Assembly: GCF_000210915.2 (NCBI RefSeq)
Contig: NC_016620.1
Coordinates: 3,224,001-3,288,000 of the forward strand
Length of the DNA: 64,000 nucleotides
DNA from: Halobacteriovorax marinus SJ
GTDB taxonomy: Bacteria > Bdellovibrionota > Bacteriovoracia > Bacteriovoracales > Bacteriovoracaceae
Direction: 5' to 3'
The position numbers were made by a program, and so were the translations under genes. The notes under the pieces are model-generated. The model was not told where the DNA came from and made no database searches. It worked only from the letters and a program-made list of their open reading frames with translations. Positions 37,317 through 45,185 of this stretch are shown here, one piece after another. Position 1 is the stretch's first letter, and each line of letters starts with the position of its first letter.

Positions 37317-38170
37317 TATTTCCCAATGATTTTCTTGAGCTTTTTATCATCGCCCTCTAATAATTGAATCATACTAGATATTTTCGATTTATAGAAATCT
37401 ACCGTCATATCTCTATATTCATCATATGTATGTTTTTGCAGAAAGTATTTTATTGCAAAAATATTGAAAATAATAAATTGAAAGCATCTCGGCTGACGTT
37501 TCCTATCATACTTAGAACCCTTTACATTAGGGTTAGGTGCAAGGCCAAGACTAAAGAGCTTCTCACCTGGAGTAAATGTCTTCTTAGCTTCATCATATAC
37601 CAAGGGCTTTTCTATTTCAGGTACTGTTGGATCACTTATAATCTGTAAATTAGATTTTTCAATAAATCCTTTTTCTTCCGGTCCATCCATTTCAAAAACA
37701 GGATTAAAGTATGTAATTCCGAAGTGCTCGTACATTCGCTTTAATTCATCAATAACACCCTTCATTTGAGCGGGGAACATACTCATGGCCTGATTAGCGC
37801 CATCTGCAACATACTTTATATTATTATCATTACAGTACTTTATTGTTCTAACATGCATCGACAATTTACATAGTCCACAAGTAGATAGATTAAAGAGACC
37901 AAATTTTCTGATATTGGAAAAATAATTTTCATATGAAACGTGCTTAAATAACTTATCTACATTCAATATTTCATGAATAAACTTATCACTTCCAAATTTA
38001 TCTTTCAGCAGTTGCGCTTGAACGGCAGTATTGTCAGTTTCGTGAAAACCAAATCTATTATAAGTAATGAGGTGTATTTTATTAAATGACTCTTCTAGCA
38101 ATGCAGCTGTTAGAGTAGAGTCAGTTCCCCCAGAAAAAAGAATTGCAACACTCTCACCTTGAGGGTTCAT
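37316..38170 (-). CDS. N-type ATP pyrophosphatase (PP-loop) protein
   Basis: 284 residues. The PP-loop VAILFSGGTDSTLTAALL is near residues 8-25. Further on are STCGLCKLSMHVRTIKYC (CxxC plus a third Cys, around 97-114), then KYVADGANQAMSM and a basic C-terminal region with RQPRCFQF. Enzymes of this type adenylate a substrate for attack by sulfur or ammonia (ThiI, TtcA, QueC, TilS); the Cys motif recalls the metal site of QueC-like or thiolation members. It is too divergent for me to name. Its ATG overlaps the stop of the 58-residue peptide gene as ATGA. With the cysteine desulfurase downstream, a thiolation is likelier than an amidation. Confidence 0.8.
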   Translation of the reverse strand: MNPQGESVAILFSGGTDSTLTAALLEESFNKIHLITYNRFGFHETDNTAVQAQLLKDKFGSDKFIHEILNVDKLFKHVSYENYFSNIRKFGLFNLSTCGLCKLSMHVRTIKYCNDNNIKYVADGANQAMSMFPAQMKGVIDELKRMYEHFGITYFNPVFEMDGPEEKGFIEKSNLQIISDPTVPEIEKPLVYDEAKKTFTPGEKLFSLGLAPNPNVKGSKYDRKRQPRCFQFIIFNIFAIKYFLQKHTYDEYRDMTVDFYKSKISSMIQLLEGDDKKLKKIIGK

Positions 38171-38343
38171 TTCTTCTCCTGTTCAGACTTTAACTCTTTA
38201 AGCATGAAGTTTAATATTCCATAATAGGTATAGTAGATGAATTGTGTAAACCACCCCAGCAACTCGCTAAAGAGAACCCTCAATCGCCACGGCAAAATGA
38301 GTGAGATAACACAAATGACCAGTCCAATAAACCTACTTATCAT
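38167..38343 (-). CDS. 58-residue membrane peptide heading the ATP pyrophosphatase operon
   Basis: The frame starts MISRFIGLVICVISLILPWR and ends LKSEQEKK. A strong N-terminal membrane helix is followed by an aromatic-rich amphipathic stretch (WFTQFIYYTYYGILNF) and a charged tail. The stop and the next gene's start overlap as ATGA, which is good evidence that it is translated. The ribosome site is weak (AGAGCC). Its size and layout recall the small membrane peptides of SxtK/DUF5989 type, but I cannot match the sequence. Confidence 0.6.
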   Translation of the reverse strand: MISRFIGLVICVISLILPWRLRVLFSELLGWFTQFIYYTYYGILNFMLKELKSEQEKK

Positions 38344-38427
38344 AGGCTCTTATTTTAACATAAGTTGAAACTTTAACCAGAAAAGATGGAAAATGTAGAT
38401 CTAAATATCTAAAATTATGAGAAAAGA

Positions 38428-38445
38428 GGGCCAAATTAATGGCCC
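38428..38445 (-). terminator. Terminator after the 150-residue secreted protein gene
   Basis: The minus-strand stem GGGCC/GGCCC (arms 38441-38445 and 38428-38432, 8-base loop) is followed by TCTTTTCT. It begins 12 bases after the stop at 38458 and separates that gene from the ATP pyrophosphatase operon. Confidence 0.7.
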
Positions 38446-38457
38446 ATTTTGATCGTT

Positions 38458-38910
38458 TTATTGATTTGAAATAATAAAGACTCTGTTAGTTTCATTATTC
38501 AGTTTTCTTACGCTAATTGCATCTCTTTGAATGAACTTAACATTATCTGCCGTCGGAGCAACTCTATCTGTGATATCTACATATCTAGGATCTTGAAAGT
38601 TTCTCTCTTCGTCCTTACTTAAAGCGTGAGTTGCAGTGTTATGAGTAACAACAAGAACATGACTTGGACCTCTCCATCCATCATTCTTATACTGAGCAGC
38701 TGGTACTTCGACAACACCTCTGTCACTATTAAATGTTCCTATTCTTTTAAAGACTTTAGAAACATTAAAAGATGAGAATCCACCACTACCTGCAACTAAG
38801 TAAACAGATGCTTTCTTTGCAGTAATATTCTCTACTCTAAATCCTGCAAACTCTCTTGCTGAAATACTCATTGACATCAGAATTGCTAAACTAATTGTTA
38901 AAAATTTCAT
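38458..38910 (-). CDS. Secreted protein of unknown function
   Basis: 150 residues with a signal peptide (KFLTISLAILMSMSISA). The mature chain is beta-rich, without Cys, and includes VYLVAGSGGFSSF and HVLVVTHNTATHALS. No family is recognised. An AGAGG ribosome site precedes the ATG. It follows the 550-residue secreted protein gene by 23 bases, so the two may be co-transcribed; a terminator follows. Confidence 0.75.
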   Translation of the reverse strand: MKFLTISLAILMSMSISAREFAGFRVENITAKKASVYLVAGSGGFSSFNVSKVFKRIGTFNSDRGVVEVPAAQYKNDGWRGPSHVLVVTHNTATHALSKDEERNFQDPRYVDITDRVAPTADNVKFIQRDAISVRKLNNETNRVFIISNQ

Positions 38911-38933
38911 AAAAACCTCTTTATTATTTCTTA

Positions 38934-40586
38934 TTATAACTCAAGATAATTGTTGTAAATCATTAAATAACCATTTTCATTAATTTCAGTTTTTTGCTTC
39001 TTTAAAAGAATACCACCTAGGTCTGAAGGTACAGGAATTTCATCTGCGATCTCCATTCCGTTTATATCTTTCTGCATTTCTTTTATTTGCTCTCTAACTG
39101 ACTTTCTAACTTTTGACTTAAATAACCTAATATACTTGTCGTCTAAGTAAACAGTGTCCATATCAATTCCCGAAGCAACCATCTTAATTCTTCCTGTTGC
39201 AGGATCAATTGGGAATGAAAGATTCATATCAAAATTAATATGTATTGGATTTCTAACGAATGCTTTTTGCCATCCAGTAACTTCATAAATAATCTCTAGA
39301 GATAGAGTTGCTGGCTTATTGTTGCCCTTCCCTTTAAAAGTCACAACAGGCATTCCTTCAATTCCAATTGACTCTCCACCGTCAAGATCCATCTTTTTAA
39401 AATAACCCCTTAAAGCTGAGAGCTGAATCATTCTATTTACAAGCCCTTGGTTAAGAGCAAGTGTAATGTCATAGTCAGAAACTTCCGACTTATCAATATT
39501 TGGATAATCCAAAGCTGTATATTTTGAAGGAAAAGGAACAACTCCTCTAGAAGGATCTTCTACAGTAGCTCCAAGACCTAGGTGTAAGTTATCTCCAACA
39601 AAGTTCAATTCTTCTAATCCAAGTTTCCATAAAAATTTTGGAACAAATTTTCCCTCAGGTGCTCCCGGAGGATTCATCTGAGTAACTTCAAATAGTCCGC
39701 CCTCAAGTGCGCTCTCTGCTTTTTCTGTGATCATTTGAGGCGCTTGATTTTCTAAAAAACCTTGAAGAGAGCTTTGAATCTTCTCAAGAATCATAGGCTC
39801 TTTTTCTACGACTAACTTCTCTACTTCTTCAAGATTAAGAGAGACTTCGTGATCGTTAATTAAAATTTTAATCTCTGGTAATTTGAGTGGTGATGTAAAG
39901 TCAGCATCGAATTTAACATCATTCATATTTGATACAGGCTTAGATACGACTAACTTAAATTTCCCACTCTCATCTTTTCCAAACTTAAGAGGGAGTCCTA
40001 TTCTAAGTTTGTCACTACTATCAACTTGCTCTATCTTTAGGCCATCAACACCAACATCACCTAGAAACTTATGGTTTAAGTCTCTGGCATGTATCTTATC
40101 TACACTTATTTTAATGTCAGTTGCTTCAATCCAAGCGTAAACCAAAACATCATATGGCTCCTCTTCTTCTGTAATTTGAGGCTTGTAAAAATCGAGAGAG
40201 ATCTTTTCCCAATTTGCTGAGAAGGCAACACCTTCGATATCAACTTGAAATTTATGCTTATCAAGATCAAGGCCACTAAAGAATCTATTCAATTGTCCTT
40301 TTACTTCTGCAATTTGCTCCTGAACTTCAGGGTCTGAAACCATTTCTTCAAGAGTTTGCTCTTCAGTTTCAATCTGAGTTCCCGCATAGAAGAACTCATC
40401 AATATTGAAACCATTATTCTCGACAACTTCTTTTAAGTTATTTTTAAAGTAATTTAGACCATTTTGAGAAATATAAAGTCCAACAGAGTGCTTAATATTC
40501 TCAGCTCTTATGCTTGAGATGTAAAAGAAACAGCTCAGAAAGAGAAAAAATGAAAAGAAGAAACGCTTCAATAATTCCAGTAACAT
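38934..40586 (-). CDS. Large secreted protein of unknown function
   Basis: 550 residues with a signal peptide (about 8-28). There is no other membrane helix and almost no Cys. The start HSVGLYISQNGLNYFKNNL and alternating amphipathic strands across two similar halves recall lipid-binding TULIP/BPI-like proteins, but this is only a resemblance. The central EKIQSSLQGFLENQAPQM and later RKSVREQIKEMQKDI are helical. Likely periplasmic or surface. It pairs with the 150-residue secreted gene downstream. Confidence 0.72.
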   Translation of the reverse strand: MLLELLKRFFFSFFLFLSCFFYISSIRAENIKHSVGLYISQNGLNYFKNNLKEVVENNGFNIDEFFYAGTQIETEEQTLEEMVSDPEVQEQIAEVKGQLNRFFSGLDLDKHKFQVDIEGVAFSANWEKISLDFYKPQITEEEEPYDVLVYAWIEATDIKISVDKIHARDLNHKFLGDVGVDGLKIEQVDSSDKLRIGLPLKFGKDESGKFKLVVSKPVSNMNDVKFDADFTSPLKLPEIKILINDHEVSLNLEEVEKLVVEKEPMILEKIQSSLQGFLENQAPQMITEKAESALEGGLFEVTQMNPPGAPEGKFVPKFLWKLGLEELNFVGDNLHLGLGATVEDPSRGVVPFPSKYTALDYPNIDKSEVSDYDITLALNQGLVNRMIQLSALRGYFKKMDLDGGESIGIEGMPVVTFKGKGNNKPATLSLEIIYEVTGWQKAFVRNPIHINFDMNLSFPIDPATGRIKMVASGIDMDTVYLDDKYIRLFKSKVRKSVREQIKEMQKDINGMEIADEIPVPSDLGGILLKKQKTEINENGYLMIYNNYLEL

Positions 40587-40681
40587 AGATTGGTCCTCAA
40601 TAGATTAGTTCCCTAATTTTATTGATTTTACGGACTTTTCTCTAGTTACTCTGTAAAGACTTCCCAGGGTGTAAAAAGTTT

Positions 40682-41551
40682 TTACAACTTTAGGCTAGGT
40701 ATAAATTTAATTGCCTCATAATGATGAGATGGAGCAAATTTAATATCTTTATTCTCCCTCCATACATTGTGCATAAGTATTATTTTTTCGAACACTTCTT
40801 CTTTACTCCCATCCGTTAGACAACTAGAGAGCCACATTTTATGAGATTTTTCATAAATTTGAGATGCATGCCATACACTATCCCCTACAAAAAATATTCT
40901 CTCTTTTGAAGAAACTCTAACTAAAACTCCAATAGAGCCTTTCGTATGGCCATAAAGGGGTAATAAGATAACAGAGCCATCTGAAAAAACATCGTAATAC
41001 TTTTTAAATGGTCCATATTTCTTCTTAGTCCATTTGATAAATTTCCAATTAATTCCTGAGTGGTCATATTGAGAACTTAAAAAAGCGTGCTCAGGCCTTC
41101 CTTCAGAGAAGGCATCTTTATACTCCTCTTTATCAACAATAACATCTGAGCCAAGAAATTCCTCCAATGCACTTGCATGATCCCAATGTAAATGAGTTAA
41201 GAATATTCCTTTTGGATTTTGCTTTTGAACTTCTTTAATATTTTCAGTTTGCTCATATCTAAAGAGTAGCTTTGCCCAGAAAGGCATTTTTTGAAACTGC
41301 TTTTCAATACCTTCACCAAATCCAGTATCAATTAAATACCTTTCACCATTATGATCAAAGGCAAAAGCATTATGGGTTGATCTATGAGTTGTTCCCCACT
41401 TTCCCCTTGCATAGACTAAAGCCTCTGGACTATCGTTATGACCAGTCTCTAACCTATAGACTTTTACAAAACCGCTTCCAAGAATTGGCAATTTATAGTC
41501 TTGAGCAGAAACAGCCTTCGAAAGAATAAATATAAATAGTATAAGTTTCAC
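40682..41551 (-). CDS. Secreted metallo-beta-lactamase-fold hydrolase
   Basis: 289 residues from the GTG at 41549-41551, which has AAAGGGAG five bases upstream and opens a signal peptide (KLILFIFILSKAVSA). A longer in-frame ATG at 41633-41635 lies inside the divergent regulator gene and is unlikely. The metal motif THLHWDHAS (HxHxDH) is near residue 120, with later ligands in YGHTKGS, FVGDSVW and PSHHYEA. The layout resembles lactonase- or glyoxalase-like hydrolases. The substrate is unknown. The HxlR-type regulator divergent to it probably controls it. Confidence 0.85.
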   Translation of the reverse strand: MKLILFIFILSKAVSAQDYKLPILGSGFVKVYRLETGHNDSPEALVYARGKWGTTHRSTHNAFAFDHNGERYLIDTGFGEGIEKQFQKMPFWAKLLFRYEQTENIKEVQKQNPKGIFLTHLHWDHASALEEFLGSDVIVDKEEYKDAFSEGRPEHAFLSSQYDHSGINWKFIKWTKKKYGPFKKYYDVFSDGSVILLPLYGHTKGSIGVLVRVSSKERIFFVGDSVWHASQIYEKSHKMWLSSCLTDGSKEEVFEKIILMHNVWRENKDIKFAPSHHYEAIKFIPSLKL

Positions 41552-41624
41552 ATAAACTCCCTTTGTAATATAGTTATTATAATGATTTTTACCAAGAACA
41601 TAGATTACTAAAAGGTTACTTAAG

Positions 41625-41945
41625 ATGAGTCTCACTAAAGATCAGTTAGATATAAGTACAAGAAATATATATACGGCTTTAGATATTATTGGCGGTAAAT
41701 GGAAAATTAAAATTCTTGGGCAAATATATTTTCATAAAGAGATGCGATTTAATAATTTACTTAGATCAATCCCTGGTATTTCCAACAAGGTTCTTAGCCA
41801 ACAACTAAAGGAGCTTGAGAGAGATGAAATTATAAAGAAGCAAGATAGAGATAATCTAATTCATTATGTTCTAGATACAAAGGGAAGTAGTATTAATCCT
41901 ATTTTAACAGCGCTTTGTAATTGGGCAGGAGATAATTACTATTAA
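41625..41945 (+). CDS. HxlR-family transcriptional regulator
   Basis: 106 residues, the normal length of this winged-helix family. The signature DIIGGKWKIKILGQIYF is near residue 20, followed by the recognition region RFNNLLRSIPGISNKVLSQQ and the wing DRDNLIHYVLDTKG. HxlR proteins often sense small electrophiles or metabolites and control a divergent gene, here the metallo-beta-lactamase-fold hydrolase 73 bases away. Its stop overlaps by four bases the convergent 37-residue frame. Confidence 0.94.
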   Translation: MSLTKDQLDISTRNIYTALDIIGGKWKIKILGQIYFHKEMRFNNLLRSIPGISNKVLSQQLKELERDEIIKKQDRDNLIHYVLDTKGSSINPILTALCNWAGDNYY

Positions 41946-42055
41946 TTCCCAGAAGACATCATTGATTGATAGAGGTGATACCAAAAAGACAAAACGAGAA
42001 TTAGAAGCGTTACTTTAATAGCTATTCTCTTTTTATTAAGTGGTCGCTTACTCAT
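41942..42055 (-). CDS. 37-residue membrane peptide coupled to the YciO-like gene
   Basis: The frame begins MSKRPLNKKRIAIKV, has one hydrophobic helix (TLLILVLSFWYHLY) and ends MMSSGN. The start overlaps the YciO-like stop as ATGA, so translation can be coupled. The positive-inside N-terminus followed by one helix is typical of a real small membrane peptide. No family is recognised. It closes the pccB-hflKC-yciO operon. Confidence 0.55.
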   Translation of the reverse strand: MSKRPLNKKRIAIKVTLLILVLSFWYHLYQSMMSSGN

Positions 42056-42675
42056 GGCCAAGGCCCTGCACCCTCACGGATGACTTCAACTTCGCCTTCT
42101 ACGCTTAGATCAACAATAGTTGACTCGCCCACAAACTCATACTCCCCTGGATCAATAATCATATCCAAAGGGCCTCTAAAAGTTTCTTCAATTTGGTAGC
42201 TGTAGAATGTCTCTCCTAACTCTAGACCAAGTAGGTCAGCAGTTATATTAGTAGAGAGAAGAACATCGCCATGAATTTCGATTAAATTTTGTGTAATTGA
42301 ATCAGGACAAAAGCGAACTCCAACTTCTTTATCAGATTTATTTGCCTGAACTGCTCTTGTGATCTTCTTCTTAGCTTCAAAAATAAAAGTGTAGTGACCA
42401 GGAACTTTTTTTCGAATCATCTTAAAAGCACTGTCATGGATATAAGCAACTTCTCCTGCATGAGAAATTGTGTCACAAATTAAGCTGTAATGCTTTAATG
42501 GCCCTTCATTTTTTACACGGTAGAGTTTCTCCAAGCCTTTCTTATTGAAAGGATCACAAACGATGATCCAATTCGTATCCGTTGGATAGCAAACAAGACC
42601 TCCATCCTTTAGGGTCTCGCTTGCTTTTTTTAAAACTCTATCATCAGGGCTTTGTGCCACTACATATTCAATCAT
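42052..42675 (-). CDS. YrdC/Sua5-domain protein, YciO type
   Basis: 207 residues, a single YrdC domain. Conserved parts: GGLVCYPTDTNWIIVCD near 27-43, YRVKNEGPLKHYSLIC near 52, PGHYTFIFEA near 92, VGVRFCPDS near 118, and LLSTNITADLLG near 140, where the usual Ser-A-N reads ST-N. The family makes threonylcarbamoyl-AMP for tRNA t6A. Length and motifs fit the YciO branch, whose role is less certain than that of TsaC. Its ATG shares its A with the hflC stop. Confidence 0.85.
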   Translation of the reverse strand: MIEYVVAQSPDDRVLKKASETLKDGGLVCYPTDTNWIIVCDPFNKKGLEKLYRVKNEGPLKHYSLICDTISHAGEVAYIHDSAFKMIRKKVPGHYTFIFEAKKKITRAVQANKSDKEVGVRFCPDSITQNLIEIHGDVLLSTNITADLLGLELGETFYSYQIEETFRGPLDMIIDPGEYEFVGESTIVDLSVEGEVEVIREGAGPWP

Positions 42676-43652
42676 TATCTACCTTTAAGATGCTTTAGAA
42701 ACTCAGAGTCCGAAGAGATGATGAAGTTCGTCTTATCTTTCAATGAAGACTGATATACTTCCATAGACTTTATAAACTCATAGAATTTAGGACCCTTATT
42801 AAAGGCCTTAGAGTAAATTGCTGCCGCTTTCGCATCACCTTCACCTCTAATTTTTTGAGCTTTTCTATATGCTTCTGATTGAATCCTTCTAAGATCTCTT
42901 TGTAGGCGACCTTCAATTTTAGCTTTTTCACCAGAACCAATTGATCTAATTTTCTGAGCAATTCTTTGTCTCTCAGAGATCATTCTCTCATAAACTTTCT
43001 TCTCAACAGATTGCTCATAAGAAATCCTTCTAAGTTGAACATCAATAAGCTCGATTCCAAAAGCTCTCAGCTCTTGATCTGCTTTTTCAACGATTAGCTG
43101 ACTAAGCTGCTCACGACCAGTATAAATCTTCTCGATTTCCCCAGTAACACCCTCTTCAACATAGTTTTCACCATTTTTAATTTTCTCAGCAATTTCGGCT
43201 TTCTCTTTTTTGATCTTATCGATAATCGCGTTTGTATTTCGAACAGACTCAACTAAGTTGTGAGAAGAAATAATATTTCTAGTTGCAGAATCGAGGATTG
43301 TATCAAGTCTTGCCTTAGCACCAGACTTATTTCTCACTGTTTGGATAAATTTTAGCGCATCAATAATTCTATATCTTGCGGTAGTATCCACTTTGATAAA
43401 CTTCTTATCTTTTGTAGGTATTTGGTTTGGTAACCCATCCCAAGAAAGGATTCTCTTATCTACATAGCGAACTTCTTGTACAAAAGGTTTCTTAAAATGT
43501 AGACCTGCTTCTGTCTTTGGCTCACCTACAGGTTTTCCAAATTCAGTGATAATGGCCTGTCTTCCCTCATGTAAGATAAAGAGTGATGACTTAGCCAAGA
43601 CAGCAGTGATAAATAATATAATTACAATTGGAGCGATAAATTTACTTTTCAT
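42675..43652 (-). CDS. hflC: HflC, SPFH-domain membrane protease modulator
   Basis: 325 residues. An N-terminal membrane helix (about 5-22) is followed by the SPFH domain (REGRQAIITEFGKPVGEPKTEAGLHFKKPF). A long coiled coil rich in Glu/Lys/Arg (QRIAQKIRSIGSGEKAKIEG, GEGDAKAAAIYSKAF) completes it. With HflK it forms a large periplasm-facing assembly around FtsH. About 50 residues in the middle, with GENYVEEGVTGE, look like an insertion relative to the E. coli protein as I remember it. It directly follows hflK with an overlapping stop/start. Confidence 0.95.
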   Translation of the reverse strand: MKSKFIAPIVIILFITAVLAKSSLFILHEGRQAIITEFGKPVGEPKTEAGLHFKKPFVQEVRYVDKRILSWDGLPNQIPTKDKKFIKVDTTARYRIIDALKFIQTVRNKSGAKARLDTILDSATRNIISSHNLVESVRNTNAIIDKIKKEKAEIAEKIKNGENYVEEGVTGEIEKIYTGREQLSQLIVEKADQELRAFGIELIDVQLRRISYEQSVEKKVYERMISERQRIAQKIRSIGSGEKAKIEGRLQRDLRRIQSEAYRKAQKIRGEGDAKAAAIYSKAFNKGPKFYEFIKSMEVYQSSLKDKTNFIISSDSEFLKHLKGR

Positions 43653-44662
43653 TACTTGCTCCCTCCATTTAGAGATTTGTTAAATACTGGTAATAATCCT
43701 TTCACTTCTGGATCAACTACAGTGATATTTTCAAACCTTTTAAAAATCGTAGACATTGTTTCTAGATAGATTCTCTTTCTCGTAATCTGAGGCGCTCTCT
43801 TATACTCTTTAAAAATCGCTTCAAATTTTTCCGCATCACCTAATGATCTATTAACCTCTGCACTAGCATACCCCTCAGCTTCACTAATGAGCTTCTGGGC
43901 CTTACCTCTCGCTTCAGGAATAATTTTATTATACTCTCCCTCTGCTTGGTTTATTGATTTCTCTTGCTCCTGCTTAGCTTCGTTCACTTCATTAAAAGAT
44001 GGTTTCACCACTTCAGGTGGATTAACATCTTGTAGCTTAACAGTCACAATTCGAACTCCCATATCGTACTTATTCAAAACTTCTTGCATAAGAACGAGAG
44101 CTCTCGTTTCAATTTCAACTTTCCCAGTAGTAAGAATGTCTGTTACAGATCTATCACCAACAACTCTTCTCATTATTGACTCTGAAACATCTCTAATATT
44201 TACTTCTGGCGAAGATGTCTGAAAAAGATATTTAAATGGATCAGAAATTTGAAATTGAACGGCCCATTCAACATCCGCTACATTAAGATCACCAGTAAGC
44301 ATTAGTGATTCAGTCTTATAGCTATTTGATGAATAAGTCGTTCTTCTCGTTCTCGTGTCCTGAGTTCTGAATCCGAACTCAGCCTGAAGAACTCTCTTCG
44401 TTTTGACCTTAATAACCTGATCTACACCCATTGGAACTTTAAAGTGAAGCCCTGGAGGATTTGTTGTTAGATACTTTCCAAACCTGATAACGACTGCTTC
44501 CTCGTCTGGCTCAACCGTATAAAAAGAAGTAAAGGCACCTATTACTAAAAGACCAATTACAATAATTGGGCCTAGAAACTTAGCGCTATTTCTAAACTCA
44601 TTCTTCATACGATCGATATCATTGATAAAGTCGTTCGGATTATTTCCGTTATTAAAGGACAT
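43652..44662 (-). CDS. hflK: HflK, SPFH-domain membrane protease modulator
   Basis: 336 residues. A short Asn-rich cytoplasmic N-terminus precedes a membrane helix (about 32-50). The SPFH domain follows with YTVEPDEEAVVIRFGKYL and PPGLHFKVPMGVDQV, then coiled coil with EARGKAQKLISEAEGYASAEVNRSLGDAEKF. It is the partner of HflC in the FtsH-associated complex. The gene begins eight bases after the biotin carrier gene, so the envelope quality-control pair is in the same operon as the propionyl-CoA carboxylase genes. Confidence 0.95.
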   Translation of the reverse strand: MSFNNGNNPNDFINDIDRMKNEFRNSAKFLGPIIVIGLLVIGAFTSFYTVEPDEEAVVIRFGKYLTTNPPGLHFKVPMGVDQVIKVKTKRVLQAEFGFRTQDTRTRRTTYSSNSYKTESLMLTGDLNVADVEWAVQFQISDPFKYLFQTSSPEVNIRDVSESIMRRVVGDRSVTDILTTGKVEIETRALVLMQEVLNKYDMGVRIVTVKLQDVNPPEVVKPSFNEVNEAKQEQEKSINQAEGEYNKIIPEARGKAQKLISEAEGYASAEVNRSLGDAEKFEAIFKEYKRAPQITRKRIYLETMSTIFKRFENITVVDPEVKGLLPVFNKSLNGGSK

Positions 44663-44670
44663 CTCTTCTC

Positions 44671-45183
44671 CTAATTTGCTTCAATTTCCATCATTAGAAC
44701 ACCTTGCTCTAATGCATCTCCTTCAGAGACGTGAATAGTCTTAACAACTCCATTCACACCACACTTAATTTCATTTTCCATTTTCATGGCCTCTAAAATA
44801 ATAAGTGTTTGTCCTGCCTCAACGGTATCACCAACTTGTGGTAAGATTTTTACAATCTTTCCTGGCATCTGAGTAAGAAGCTCTCCCTCATTTCCACCAC
44901 TAAGACCAGAAGGTTTATACCCTCTATAGACATCAAAAACTCTATTTACATTTAACATTCTAGAAGGAAGATCTTGTCTCGAAACTTTTGACCAACGCTT
45001 ATTATCTTCAGACACAAAGTATTGACCACAGAGTTGTCTTACAAAAATAGTCTTTTGATCTTTAAGTTCATTATCTTCGATTGTTGAAAAATCAAACTCC
45101 ACTAGTTCACTAGAGTGAACTTTTGTTCTCGTAAGATCAACAATCACTTCACTTTTTTCTTCATCTATTAGATACGTTCTCAT
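44671..45183 (-). CDS. Biotin carboxyl carrier subunit of an acyl-CoA carboxylase
   Basis: 170 residues. An N-terminal region of about 95 residues is unlike E. coli AccB. The C-terminal biotinyl domain has the Lys to be biotinylated in LEAMKMENEIK near residue 135 and typical PGKIVKILPQVGDTVEAGQ. It shuttles carboxybiotin between AccC and the carboxyltransferase next to it. It starts two bases after accC ends. In many propionyl-CoA carboxylases carrier and carboxylase are one chain; here they are separate. Confidence 0.92.
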   Translation of the reverse strand: MRTYLIDEEKSEVIVDLTRTKVHSSELVEFDFSTIEDNELKDQKTIFVRQLCGQYFVSEDNKRWSKVSRQDLPSRMLNVNRVFDVYRGYKPSGLSGGNEGELLTQMPGKIVKILPQVGDTVEAGQTLIILEAMKMENEIKCGVNGVVKTIHVSEGDALEQGVLMMEIEAN

Positions 45184-45185
45184 GA

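Noticed and set aside
41552-41635. Longer start for the metallo-beta-lactamase-fold protein
   Set aside because: It would overlap the divergent regulator and bury the signal peptide; the GTG at 41549-41551 has a strong ribosome site.
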